Shown here: positions 46,857 to 57,480 of the stretch, in pieces
Layout of the letters: each line of letters starts with the position of its first letter
How positions within the stretch are numbered: position 1 is the first letter of the stretch
From: Taxillus chinensis
Taxonomy: Eukaryota > Streptophyta > Magnoliopsida > Santalales > Loranthaceae
Assembly (NCBI GenBank): GCA_023512835.1
Contig: CM042085.1
Span: 30,153,812-30,217,811, forward strand
Direction of reading: 5' to 3'
DNA: 64,000 nucleotides
Made by a program: the position numbers and the translations under genes
Notes under the pieces: model-generated
Database searches by the model: none
Seen by the model: the letters and a program-made list of their open reading frames with translations, nothing else
What the model was told of the DNA's origin: nothing

Positions 46857-47897
46857 TTACACTTTTGGTGCCCAAACTTGTTTCGGGCGGTTAGAGAGAG
46901 CAGCAGTAATGTCAACAGTTCTGGATTTGATTTTGCTAGGACTTTTAGCTCTCCAAGTTGACTTTAACTTGTTAGTTTCAGCTGCCTCTTTTATTTGGGT
47001 TTTCTTGGGAGAGACACTTCTTTGTGGTTTAGATTTTGTTTTGCTCGAAGAAACCTTTTTATTAAACTGATTTTTATTGGTACGAATTTGATTACAAAGC
47101 CAGTTATCAGATAAACTCCAACATTCATAGTGATAATGACCCATTTCCCTACAAATGGAACAGACACTATAATGCAAAGTACAAACAGGGGATACAGGTC
47201 TCTTAGATTTTATAGACTTTCTACTCTGTTCCCTGTGGCCTAATCCATTACGTTTGGGTGACGCGCTCTTGGCCCTAGATGCGTCAGCCTTAGCCTTTCC
47301 TTTCTTTTTGGGTGCTACAGTTTTGGCTTTAACTGCAGCAGTCTTCCCTTCATCATTAGTTACGGGTGCTACTGCTTCGGGAAGTGCAATAACAGCCTCA
47401 ACTCCACAGTCATAAACTATAGTGCCACCTGAAATGAAACCATCCAACAGTTTAGATGTACTAACAGGATATAAGTTGGTTAGTTTTGGAGTGAAATCTG
47501 GAGGACACTCAGTAGCTTGAGCATTGGTGGTTGATGATTCGGGGCCTAGGCAAGGTTTGACTCGAATATTATCCGGATCAGTCCTAAATGTAGAGGCTAT
47601 TTGCCTGGATTTATGCCACTTATGATTTATTTCCCTTTCCTGTTCAAGTTCATTCTCGAGTCTTTTTACTATAACTTTTAGGCCTGAAAGATTGGTATTT
47701 AGCAGATGATTTTCAGCTCTTAGATCTTGATACCAAGCTTCTTTTCCTCTGAAGTCAGCTATGTCCTTTTCAAGTCTAGTAATAGTAAATTCAAGACGTT
47801 TATTCTGACTTTCCATATCTTTGTACATTTGAGTAATTATTAGTCTCTCATTCTTTTCATGATCACATACAGTAGTAAGAGATTCTAATTTACTCAT
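46857..47897 (-). CDS. Sirevirus Gag C-terminal region: coiled coil and CCHC motif (346 aa)
   Basis: It starts at ATG 47897 in an ATGA overlap with the Gag stop. Residues 1-95 are a heptad-rich coiled coil (KNERLIITQMYKDMESQNKRLEF...LENELEQEREI). The middle is Lys/Ala/Ser-rich (KAKTVAPKKKGKAKA), followed by a second zinc knuckle CSICREMGHYHYEC and a basic tail ending PKQVWAPKV. The long Gag with coiled coil is a Sirevirus trait. It ends at TAA 46857-46859; the same frame continues into the protease ORF. Confidence 0.85.
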   Translation of the reverse strand: MSKLESLTTVCDHEKNERLIITQMYKDMESQNKRLEFTITRLEKDIADFRGKEAWYQDLRAENHLLNTNLSGLKVIVKRLENELEQEREINHKWHKSRQIASTFRTDPDNIRVKPCLGPESSTTNAQATECPPDFTPKLTNLYPVSTSKLLDGFISGGTIVYDCGVEAVIALPEAVAPVTNDEGKTAAVKAKTVAPKKKGKAKADASRAKSASPKRNGLGHREQSRKSIKSKRPVSPVCTLHYSVCSICREMGHYHYECWSLSDNWLCNQIRTNKNQFNKKVSSSKTKSKPQRSVSPKKTQIKEAAETNKLKSTWRAKSPSKIKSRTVDITAALSNRPKQVWAPKV

Positions 47898-49156
47898 GAG
47901 CTCAGAGATAGAAGGTACCTCGATTTTGCCATGAGGCAGACGTTCGGCTTAGGAGTTGGCTCATCATCCGAGGATTCCTCCTCTTCTTCCGAGCCACTGA
48001 TGTACTTTGTCACGAACGCCTTCCTCTTGTTCTTGTTGTTGTCTGAGGTGGTACGTCGAGGAGTAACCTTGTCACTTTTCTCTGCCGTCTTAGATTTGGA
48101 TTTGCATTCCTTGGCCCAGTGATCAGGTTTCCCACAATTAAAGCATTCTTGGGAGCTCGACTCCGATCGTTCCTTCCTTCTGGATGATGAGGAGCTTCTT
48201 CTGAATCCTTTTCTACTTTTCCGAAGGAATCGTTCAAAAGATTTGACAAGAAGAGCTATTTCCTCTTCTGCGTCTGAGTCAGAATTCTCTGACTCATCCG
48301 TATCATCCTCTTGATGATTACTGGAGCATTCCGTAGCTTTGAGAGCTACCCCTTTTTCTTTCCGAGCTATCTTCTCATCACGGTCAGTGTATCCGAATCC
48401 GACCTCATGAGTCCGAAGCTCTCCATATATTTCCTCAAGGGCGATAACGGCCGCTTTTTGTCGGCTTGCATCCTGGAGCCGCTTGGAGTAGTAGCGATCC
48501 GGCAATGATCGAAAGAACTTGTCATTGATTTGAGACTGAGTGTAGTGCTCATTGACAGTTTTTAGCTCTAGAATGAGCTTGCCGAATCTCCAATAGATGC
48601 TTTCAAGGGATTCGCCAGGTTTGTGATTGAAACTCGCAAAATTCTGTCTAAGAGCACATATCACATTTTGCATCTGGGATTGACTCCCCTCATAGAGGAT
48701 TGTCAGTTTATCCCAGACAGCTTTTGCTGACGTGCAGCCCTGGACGTCCGTGAAAGCCTCGGAATCCAAAGACGATGTAACATAAGCCAGTGCCTTTTCA
48801 CTAGCGCACTGCCAGGCTCTTTCATCTTTGGTAAGTTCGGCATCCGTCTTTGGCCTCCTAACTCCATGTTCTCCGATAGTCATCGGAATTGGAATCTCCT
48901 GATGAAGACATGGCCACATGAGATGATCATGGCATACCATAAACATCTTCATGCGAGCTTTCCACTGGGAGAAAAGCTCAGGTGTGAATTTGGGCGGTTT
49001 TGTCAGGGTAAAACCAGAACTCCGTGGTAGAGGAGCGGCGGCAGCACCAGGTTGAAGTGGGTCGGCGTTTTCACTGCTGCTTCGATTCGGGATGGGCTCT
49101 TGTGCACCTCCGGAGTTAAGGCGAGTGTTGAATAGCATACAGCTTTCTTCGGCCAT
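47894..49156 (-). CDS. gag: Sirevirus Gag, N-terminal ORF (420 aa)
   Basis: Capsid/nucleocapsid protein. Residues 50-235 carry the copia UBN2-type gag fold: FTLTKPPKFTPELFSQWKARM, a KAVWDKL stretch, LRQNFASFNHKPGESLESIYWRF and FFRSLPDRYYSKRLQD. An acidic/serine-rich linker follows, then the zinc knuckle CFNCGKPDHWAKEC (C-x2-C-x4-H-x4-C intact although the usual Gly before His is Asp) and a basic tail. It ends at TGA 47894-47896, overlapping the ATG of the next ORF. From about 47925 the alternative frame (KIEVPSISEL...) joins the next ORF smoothly, so a one-base change probably ended this frame. Start: ATG 49156, about 47 nt after the primer site. Confidence 0.9.
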   Translation of the reverse strand: MAEESCMLFNTRLNSGGAQEPIPNRSSSENADPLQPGAAAAPLPRSSGFTLTKPPKFTPELFSQWKARMKMFMVCHDHLMWPCLHQEIPIPMTIGEHGVRRPKTDAELTKDERAWQCASEKALAYVTSSLDSEAFTDVQGCTSAKAVWDKLTILYEGSQSQMQNVICALRQNFASFNHKPGESLESIYWRFGKLILELKTVNEHYTQSQINDKFFRSLPDRYYSKRLQDASRQKAAVIALEEIYGELRTHEVGFGYTDRDEKIARKEKGVALKATECSSNHQEDDTDESENSDSDAEEEIALLVKSFERFLRKSRKGFRRSSSSSRRKERSESSSQECFNCGKPDHWAKECKSKSKTAEKSDKVTPRRTTSDNNKNKRKAFVTKYISGSEEEEESSDDEPTPKPNVCLMAKSRYLLSLSS

Positions 49157-49203
49157 TACTTAGAGTAAAAGAGTGGGATCTCTACTTTTGAACAAATAGA
49201 CTT

Positions 49204-49215
49204 GCTCTGATACCA
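49204..49215 (-). other. Sirevirus primer binding site
   Basis: In sense TGGTATCAGAGC, a perfect 12-base match to the tRNA-iMet 3' end complement, two bases after the LTR. Confidence 0.95.
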
Positions 49216-49217
49216 CT

Positions 49218-50623
49218 TGATGGTCCCTTGGAGCCTAGAGGGGGGTGAATAGGCTCTTATCGAAACTCTTTCTAATCTCTTAAGACAACACACTTATCTA
49301 GTTAAGTGATAGAATCACTGCGGAAGATAACTAGATAGTGGAAGTATTTTGTTTTATTATCAAGAGATAATTACAACAAAATAGAAGCAAGACTCTCTTA
49401 TACTTTGTTTACAAAAGGATTCACACACTAGCCGAGATTATCTCTTTGAGCTCTTGTGCATACACAGGGTTAATTCAGGCTCGTTCGCACACCCACACAA
49501 ATATACAAGTATGAATATTTATACAAACATTCCTAAGAGACAACCTTGGAACTTGTAGTTCCAGGAATGCGTTCAAGACTAACTATTCCTCGGTAATCTC
49601 TCTGCCTTGGTTATTGCGGTTTATAGAGCTCAAGATCTTGGGTTTGAAGAGTATAAGTGCCTTTGTGAGTTCCCAAATATAATTAAGGTTGTGTCCACAT
49701 ATCCGGGTGATCCACGTGTAAGATTCTTCAGGTTCTCAACGAGTTTGTCTTACATCAGGACACCATGAGTTGATAACTTAAAATGCGGTAGTTTGAAGTA
49801 GCATCTTCTTGGTCCGGTGTAATTTTCCTTACTCCATTGCTAATGAAGCTCGAAACCTTACTCCGTGTCAGTGGTTGCTTACTCCGTATCTATTTGGTAC
49901 TGGAATCCTTAGTCCGTGTCAGCGCTTTCTTACTCCGTGTGAATGAGAAGATCGGAGTGCTTATTCCGTATCAGCGCTTCCTTATTCCGCATGTAAGTTC
50001 CTTACTCCGTATGTAAGTTTCTTACTCCGTATGAGTTTAAAGGATCGGATGGCTTACTCCGTACTAGCGCATCCTTACTCCGCATGAGTGAGTGGCCCGG
50101 ATTCCTTACTCCGCATCTAGTTTCCTTACTCCGTGCGAATAAAGACTCGGGTCCTTATTCCGCATCAATACTTCCTTACTCCATATGTATGAAAGACTCG
50201 GATGCCTTACTCCGTGTCTTCTTTACGTTAGTTCGCTTGAGGGGAAGACTTAACTTTTTAACTCCATGTCAAACCTTTTACTTCATGCGACCTTGTAGAC
50301 CAAGACTCTTACTCCGCATCAGTTTGACTTAGTCCGTTTGAGGCATTAGGAACAGATTCCGTAATCTGTAGCTTTTAAGTTCTTAGTCCGCACGAATGTT
50401 CCTTATTCCGTATGTATTGGTGACTTGGTTATTTACCAAGTGTTTGACGACACTCACTCTTGTCCGGATCAGGATTATGTATCTTGTCCTTAGCTTTGCT
50501 CTCACGAGTGTATCTCCGGATTAATAACATATCTTCTGCAACGATCAAAGAAACACAAAAGATCTCAGATCAAATTACATAGGGCTTTATCAGCATTATC
50601 CAAATTCTGGGCTTGAACCAACA
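49218..50623 (-). repeat. Sirevirus 5' LTR (right copy)
   Basis: 1,406 bp. It differs from the left copy by sparse substitutions and a 6-bp insertion near 50565. The few differences imply a recent insertion compared with the copia relic it is nested near. Confidence 0.95.
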
Positions 50624-50628
50624 TCAAA

Positions 50629-50725
50629 CCTTCGACCCTTTGAACCTTAACGTGTCACCGACCTTACAATTTGCAATCGTTATTGTTCATTATTATTTTT
50701 GCCTATTCTTCATGTAGAATCAACC
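50629..50725 (-). repeat. LTR A, segment 2
   Basis: Short continuation of LTR A between the Sirevirus TSD (50624-50628) and LTR B. It starts with the tail of the CCTTCGA word array. Confidence 0.6.
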
Positions 50726-51413
50726 TCTCACGACATGAATTTCCAAATCGAGAAACTGACTCGTGACTCCCCTTTACCCACCCAGTGGATAAGAGGCAAT
50801 GGTAAATAATACCACACAGAACATCACAAACATCTACAATAATTGTTCACGAGAAAAACCATATATCTTTATTAAATTTAAATCTTTTTTTACATCATTT
50901 CACCATTAGAGTTACAATAGTTTCTCAAAATAACACAATACAAAAACAACAAAACAATAAACTTAGCCTTCCATCTTGATGTTCCACCTAATGCCTATAG
51001 ATTCTTGAAAAGAAACAAAACACAAAAGAAGGGGTGAACAACCACAGCTCAGTAGGGATCATGTCTCCTCAACTTATCTCATGCTCCTAACACCTGTATG
51101 ATGACGTGCACAAGTGGAGTGTTGTGGCAATAATACATAAACAAGTTATATTCAACATTTATAAAAACGATAACACATAAACAAGCCACACAAGCAAGCA
51201 TAACCATATCCACAACCACAGCCACATAGGCTACCACAATCACAGCCACACAGGCTATCACAGTTCTACATAACACACCTTCAAGCATAACACAAAAAGG
51301 CATATTCACAACAAATCAAATAACACACGTATTTAATATCCATCATAAAAGCCATAATCAGGTTAAGTTCACATAATACGTTCTCAACCACAACCCTCCT
51401 ATAATTCCAAAGG
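50726..51413 (-). repeat. LTR B (solo LTR, reversed), segment 1
   Basis: TCTCACGACATGAATTTCCA is a decayed version of the LARD LTR end. It contains, in sense, CCTACTGAGC ... GTTCACCCC ... TTTCTTTTCAAG (51055 down to about 51011) and a CCACAGCCACA-rich stretch (51180-51340). The left flank caacc (50721-50725) and right flank catcc (62726-62730) are a 5-bp TSD with one mismatch. Interrupted at 51413 by Tekay-2. Confidence 0.7.
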
Positions 51414-51915
51414 TGTAAAGACTCGTATTTGGGTAGTTTTGAGAGATAGTCATTCTATGGGAATGTAACTATCTGGACGGTAGTGTAGCCGTCGATGTGA
51501 GCATTTTGACTGTACTTGGGCCCGATTTCGAGTCGGGGCCCCGTCTAACCCGATTGTTGACTTTTTGGGGTTTATTGGTTGACTTTGTGTTTGGGCGGTC
51601 TTTTGGGTGTAATAATATCTGAACAGTTTTGTGCTCGTCATTTCGAGCGTTTTGACAGTAATTTGACTCAATTTGGAGTTCGTGACCTCGGGAGGTCAAT
51701 TATTGCGTTCGGGTCAATTATTGCTGGGAGGCCAATTATCGGCAACAGTATATATATATAATTAAGAACTGCCTTACCTCTTTAATTGCCAATTATTGGT
51801 ACGTGCATGTTTGAGCAAGAGAGAGAGAGAGAGAGGGAGAAGGTGAAGAGCGTGAAGAGCTTTCTTGGCGATTTTGGGGCGATTGGAGCTCGTGGATCGC
51901 AATAAACCTTTCCAG

Positions 51916-53475
51916 GTAGGTGTCCTTAACTGTCTTATCTCGATCCTATCCTTGAATATGTGATCTGTCATTGTATGAGTGTGTATTTTATGAGGGTTGA
52001 GAAGTCAACCATGGAGGTCTAGATTTAGGTCTAGATGAATATATGATTTGTGTGTATTTCTGCTGTTATCGTGCGAATTAGAGGCGTTTAGGACGCGTTT
52101 TCAGGTAAATATTGCAGTTTATTGCGTAAAACATGTGTTTATGAGTGTCTGGGGGTCACTGGGTTGCTTCCAGACGAAGAACAGGCCAAAAACGATGATG
52201 AACAGTACCCTGGGCGAACTGCAGGATCGAAGTTCGTAGTCAGCAGCTATGGAGTCAGCAGCTGTGGAGTCAGCAGCTATGGAGTCAGCAGCTATGGAGT
52301 CAGCAGCTATAGAGTCAGCAGCTTCGTAGTCAGCAGCTATGGAGTCAGCAGCTTAGTAGTCCGGAGTAGTTAGTCCGGATCAGTAGTCCGGAGGAGTTAG
52401 TCCGGATCAGTAGTCCGGAGTAGTTAGTCCGGATCAGTAGTCCGAAGGAGTTAGTCCGGATCGTAGTCCGAGTAGTTAGTCCGGATCGTAGCCCGGAGGA
52501 GTTAGTCCGGATCGTAGTCCGGAGGAGTAGTCCGGATCATAGCATCGATCCCGCAACATCAAATCCGTAGCATCGATCGTAGTATCGATCCGCAACATCA
52601 AATCCAGTAGCATCAAATCCGCAAGCAGGATCCGTAGCAAGTCAACCGCATCGCACTTGGACATTTACATTGTAAACCATTATGCCTAAGTATATACTTA
52701 AGTTACAATGTAAATAACGAAATACCCCCCATTTGGATTCAAAGAAAAATATTAGAAAAATTAATTCCACTCTTTCAAAATGTGAAAATTGGGATTTAGT
52801 GTAAAATCTCGGAAAAACCCAAAAGTTCATAGTGGTGAATTTTTGGAAAGTGGGGTTAGACATCCCAGAAAAATCCCCAAAAATCAGATTATCTTATTTA
52901 TGATATGGGAACCCAATGTCGGGACTTTTAATTTCAAGAAAATAGCTGCTATGGGTACTTCCTTCATAAATCAAGGATTGAGGTTTTACTTGTGAAGACT
53001 GGCTACAGTTCCAAGGGAAATGTTGAGAATGATATGCCATACTAATGTTAGTATGTTGGTGTGAGGTATTGGGGCATAGACTCCGTGACTTATTTGGGTT
53101 CTCACCGTGATGCACCGATGGTGCTATGTGGTTGACGGGGCAGGCATATGCACCGATGGCAGGCCTGTGTGGCGACTGTGGCCGGGCATATTGCGCTGTG
53201 GACAGGCTAAGGCCTGAGTTGAGCCGTTGAGCTCGTGGAGCTAGGGCTAAGTGCCCTGAGCTGGGATCCCATGGAGGATCGTGGACAAGTTGTCCTGTAT
53301 AGGCAGGCTGGGTCCTAATGTTTGTTTGCAGGCTGAGTCCTGATGATTGTGCACACTACACAGTGCACGAGTACACAAAGCATGTAGTATAGACTTGTAT
53401 GTCTGCATGATGTGGAGTGTTGGGGTCACCTACTGAGCTTGTCGCTCACCCCTACTTGTTGTTTACCTTTTTCAG
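51916..53475 (+). other. Putative LTR-embedded leader intron, Tekay-2 5' LTR
   Basis: Donor TTTCCAG|GTAGGTGTCC, acceptor TTTACCTTTTTCAG|GTGTGACC, with CACCTACTGAGC and CGCTCACCCC about 30-50 bases upstream. It would excise the arrays and many upstream ATGs. The 3' LTR equivalent is 59853-61377. Inference. Confidence 0.5.
52237..52640. repeat. Compound tandem arrays in Tekay-2 5' LTR
   Basis: Three successive arrays: about eight 15-bp units GAGTCAGCAGCTATG (52237-52355), then about seven ~26-bp units TAGTCCGGAGTAGTTAGTCC (52356-52545), then GTAGCATCGATCCGCAACAT-type units (52540-52640). The 3' LTR has decayed versions at 60165-60555. Confidence 0.92.
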
Positions 53476-53851
53476 GTGTGACCCGAGACTAGTGGAGGAC
53501 TTTCTTCCAGGAGGACGTGCCCACCACTCTAATGTATGATACAGTACTGTATTCTGTATTGTGTATTGTCTTATGTTTGTATCCCGGACATGAGTCCGTG
53601 GACAGTTATATTTGTATACTGTTTGTGATGTGATGTCTGTTTGACTGTTTGACTTATTGTATGCATGATGATGTATGGGAAAGTACAGGATTACCCTTGA
53701 TGTATGATTGTACAGGGTTGCATATTTGAGACAGCACCCACGGTGTAGTCTTTATTGGTGCTAGTCATCAACCCCTTGACCTTTCGGGTGCGGGCAAGGG
53801 GAAGTCATGTTCCTAGTTCCGGGTTCCCTGGAATTTGGGGGCGTGACAAGT

Positions 53852-53863
53852 TGGTATCAGAGC
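53852..53863 (+). other. Tekay-2 primer binding site
   Basis: Perfect TGGTATCAGAGC, three bases after the LTR end. Confidence 0.96.
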
Positions 53864-54340
53864 CAGGTTTAGTGGACCTAGGTTAGTGAGGGGTGGTTAA
53901 TTGATTCCATGTGACTTGGAAAACTGTAGGGAGGGCGCCTGATCAACGCAGTCCTTACATGTGTTCTAGGTTATTTTGGTGTCAGTTAGATTATCCTAGG
54001 AGCATACATGGGGTGCATTTCTAGTGGTATGATTGTGTGCATATAGGGCACTAGATTTTCTTTGTTTGTGATATGATTGCATTTGGTGCCAGGATGGCAC
54101 GTGGCCGTGAGAGCCAGGACTGGATGTGGTGTACCCTGATGGGGGGACACGATGCTATATGCATGGTTGTGGACCTACGGGTCATGTGGTGTACCCTGAG
54201 GGGTGACACGATGCTATATGCATGGTATGGACCTACGGGTTGTATGGTGAGAACCTACAAGTCGGTTGTGCCTTTGATGACTGTTTGTGCTAGTAGTGCT
54301 AGTATTGATTGTTTGATTGTTTGTTGTTGTGGCCAGTGTG
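53864..54340 (+). other. Tekay-2 untranslated leader with conserved 28-bp box
   Basis: It begins with the shared CAGGTTTAGTGGACCTAGG and includes the 28-bp box at 53930-53957. At 54127-54245 a ~60-bp unit with TGTGGTGTACCCTGA and CACGATGCTATATGCATGG is tandemly repeated. No gene. Confidence 0.8.
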
Positions 54341-55470
54341 ATGGCACCACCGAGGAGGGTTGTCCGAGGCCAGGGTCCGGCAGAGGAGCCCACAATAGAG
54401 TCGGGGCACTAGGGGCAGCAGAGCCCGCAGCAGAAGTCATCAGCTCCCGTTGTGGGACCTAATTTGACGCAGGTGTTGATTCAGTTGCAGGAGACCATGC
54501 AGGGTATGCAGGGCTCAATGAGGGATATGGCTAGAGAGGTGGATGAGCTGAAGAGGCAACAGCAGCCTCAGCAGCAGGAGGCGAGGGTGGTGCAGGATAT
54601 GCACCAGCAGGAGGTCGTGATAGAGCCAGCACGACGAGGAGTGGATTGGGCTGCACAGTTTTTGAAATATGCACCCAGGACTTTTGAGGATGGTTCATGG
54701 CCTGAGGTAGCCGAGGACTGGATTAGATGGACAGAGGATATCTTTGAGATGATTGGGGTGCCAGATGAGGAGCGGGTGCGAGTGGCGACGCACTATTTAT
54801 TGGGGATCCCACGCAGGTGGTGGGAATCCACTAGAGCTGTCCATGGCAGTCAGATGAGCTGGAGAGAGTTTGTTGAGCGCTTCTTTGGGGAGTATTTTCC
54901 CAGCTCGTTGCAGTATGCTCGACGTAGAGAGTATTATGAGCATGTGCAGGGTAGCATGACTGTGGGGGAGTATGTGCAAGCCTTCACAGATTTAGGGTGG
55001 TTTGCTCTTGAGGCTTGGGAAAAGGAAGGTCGGAAGACGCAGGACTTCATTCAGGGCTTGAGGCCATCTTTGAAAAGACAGCTGGAACCGATGCAGTTAA
55101 CCAGCTATCGGGAGGCGGTCGACAAGGCGCTCATTATTGAGCAAGGTTAGGATCAGGCGAGAGCCCAGAGGCCGGGCGGTTCGGCAGGTCCGAGCAAGAA
55201 GAGGCAGAGTGGGGATAGCAGTGCTGCTTAACCTGAGAGGAGGCAGGTGCAGAGGGTTTCCAGTCAGGCGGTGGGACCCCGTGAGAGTTCAGCCAGCAGG
55301 AGGCCAGGTACCTGTTGGAGTTGTGGTTTGACCGGGCATGTCTCGAGAGACTGCCCAAGGAAAAAGATGACCTGTTTCCGATGCGGGAAAGTAGGGCATG
55401 GAGCTAGGGAATGTGTTACCCTTAGCTCGACCAGCAGTGTAGGCCCTCGTCCGAGGGAGCAGGGACAGAG
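54341..55470 (+). pseudogene. gag: Tekay-2 gag (broken)
   Basis: ATG 54341 (MAPPRRVVRGQGPAEE, like Tekay-1's start). TAG at 54410 (SGH*GQQ) is followed in the same frame by a Gln-rich helix (LQETMQGMQGSMRDMAREVDELKRQQQ). The gag domain includes RRWWESTRAVHG, FVERFFGEYFP, RRREYYEHVQG and FIQGLRPSLKRQL. TAG at 55148 (IEQG*DQ) and TAA near 55229 precede two intact zinc knuckles, CWSCGLTGHVSRDC and CFRCGKVGHGAREC (55315-55420). All of these are in one frame, so only stops, not frameshifts, break gag. Confidence 0.92.
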
Positions 55471-56100
55471 GAGTGGGGCTCCGTCTCAGAGGTCAGTGCC
55501 ACCGGCACAGAGCACGCAGATGCGACCTGCAATGCAGCAGCCTCAGCGGGAGGCACAGGGTCATGTTGATCAGCGGGGCAAGGCCCCAATGGGCCAGGCT
55601 AGTGGCAGTGGGCCACGAGGGAGGACGTTTGCCCTTACCAGCAGAGAAGCAGAGGTTCCACCAGTGGACGAGGCAGGAGCAGGACCTTCAGTGGTGAGAG
55701 GTACGATTATCATTTCTCATACTATCTGCTCAGTTTTGATTGATACTAGTGCTACCCATTCTTTTATTTCGTATGCTACGGTGATTGGGTTAGAGTTAGA
55801 CCACGAGACAGTTAGTCAGTCTCTGATGGTTGCTTCACCTTTGGGTGGACTTGTGATACTTGAGAGTATCTGTCGTGCTTGTCAGGTAACACTTGGGGGT
55901 GTTAACCTGTTGTGTGATTTGTATATCATGGAGTTAGATGATTTTGATGTTATCCTGGGTATGTATTGATTGGTCTCCATGGAGGCCAAGATTGATTGTT
56001 TTCGATGGCGTGTGACGTTCCTCACACCAGAGGGCACACGGGGTGTCTTTGTGGGTGAGTGGACCGAGGAGGCATGCAGGTTGGGACCTTTGAGGCATGG
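55471..56100 (+). pseudogene. Tekay-2 protease domain
   Basis: Same frame as gag. The active site reads SVLIDTSATHSFIS (about 55731-55772): the Gly of the DTGA triad is Ser, which should impair catalysis. FDVILGMY then TGA (about 55967, expected Asp-Trp) follows. The linker [28 protein letters not shown] is intact and shows what the Tekay-1 stops replaced. Confidence 0.9.
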
Positions 56101-57480
56101 GTGGGGTGATGTGACCCACCAGTTAGCCAGCTTGACGTTGGTTGACAGGAGGAGAGAGGGGAAGGCTGTTTTGTCACCCATTGTAGATCAGTTCCCGGAT
56201 GTGTTTCCCGAGGACTTGGTCAGTTTGCCACCCGTGAGGGAGGTAGAGTTTTCGATTGAGTTGTTGCCAGGGACAACACCGATCAAGTTAGCGGCCTACA
56301 GGATGGCACCGACTGAGCTTAGAGAGCTCAAGAGGCAGATAGATGATTTACTGGCACGAGGCTTTATCAGGCGGAGTAGCTCACCGTGGGGCGCTCCAGT
56401 GTTGTTCGCCAAGAAGGCGGATGGTTCACTTCGGCTGTGTATAGATACCGGAAGTTGAACCAGGTGACTGTGAAGAACAGGTATCCATTGTCGAGGATCG
56501 ATGACTTGTTTGATCAGTTTCGCGGTGCGAGATGGTTTTCCAAGATAGACTTGAGATCTGGATACCATCAGTTGAGGGTTAGGGAGGCAGATATCCCTAA
56601 GACCGCGTTCAGTTGTCGTTATGGGCACTATGAGTGGCTTGTGATGCCGTTTGGGCTCACGAATGCTCCAGCAGTGTTTATGGGATTGATGAACCAGGTC
56701 TTTGCTCCGTATTTAGATATGTTCGTTGTGGTGTTCATCGACGATATTTTGGTCTATTCAAGAACCAAGAGGGAGCATGAGGAGCATTTGCGAGGTTGTG
56801 TTGCAGACCTTGAGGGAGCATGGGTTTTACGCGAAGTTCACGAAATGTGACTTCTTGGTTGCAACAGTGCACTTCTTGGGGCATGTGGTATCTTCGGAGG
56901 GTATCACGGTGGATCCTGAGAAGATCGAGGCGGTTATGTCGTGGAAGAGGCCCACGAATGTGTTTGAGATTCGTAGCTTCCTTGGTTTGGCAGGCTATTA
57001 TCGGAGGTTCGTGGAGGATTTTTCCAGAGTTGGCATCTCCTATGACACACCCGACCAGGAAGGGAGTTCCTTTTGTTTGGTCCGATGCGTGTGAGAGTGC
57101 TTTCATGGAGTTGAAGGCACGATTGACCTCGGCACCTATCTTGATTCTTCCACAGGAGGGTGTGCCTTTCGAGGTGTATTGTGATGCTTCCAGGGTGGGA
57201 CTTGGTTGTGTGCTGATGCGGACTCGGCGGTGATTGCTTATGGATCTAGGCGGTTGAGACCACATGAGCAAACTATCCCACACATGATTTGGAGTTGGGC
57301 TGCGGTGATCTTTGCTTTAAAGAGTCGGGCAGGATTATCTCCTTGGGGAGAAATTTGTGGTGTATACGGACCACAAGAGCTTGCGATATATCTTTTCTCG
57401 GCGAGACCTGAACCTTAGGCAGAGGCGGTGGGTGGAGTACTGCGGCAGTTGAGTTTGATATGATGTACACCCTGGGGAAG
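56101..57480 (+). pseudogene. Tekay-2 reverse transcriptase and RNase H
   Basis: RT motifs [52 protein letters not shown], catalytic [11 protein letters not shown] (about 56735-56765) and [47 protein letters not shown] are all present but in different frames. Single-base changes near 56447, 56790, 57040 and 57215 shift the frame. RNase H ([26 protein letters not shown]) is further damaged at 57265-57480. Confidence 0.92.

Larger units (their letters stand above)
37516..50623 (-). mobile_element. Sirevirus-like Ty1/copia retrotransposon, complete with TSD
   Basis: 13,108 bp, flanked by tcaaa at 37511-37515 and 50624-50628. LTRs at 37516-38913 and 49218-50623 both run TGATGGTCCC ... CCAACA on the plus strand. 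On the minus strand the order is 5' LTR, perfect tRNA-iMet primer site, gag, coiled-coil/zinc-knuckle region, protease, integrase, RT, RNase H, long spacer with repeats, an extra env-position ORF, polypurine tract and 3' LTR. The long Gag and extra ORF after pol are typical of Sireviruses (SIRE1/Maximus). Frameshifts and stops disable pol. Confidence 0.92.
51414..53848 (+). repeat. Tekay-2 5' LTR (2435 bp)
   Basis: U3 with TATA-type (TA)n at 51749-51761 and a (GA)n tract at 51819-51835. Donor-like TCCAG|GTAGGTGT at 51915/51916, tandem arrays at 52237-52640, and the acceptor-like block ending CCTTTTTCAG|GTGTGACC at 53475. Confidence 0.96.

Noticed and set aside
52122..52373. Open frame encoding a repeated VSSYG peptide
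   Set aside because: It is the 15-bp GAGTCAGCAGCTATG array read in frame; the array is destroyed in the 3' LTR, so no coding constraint is evident.
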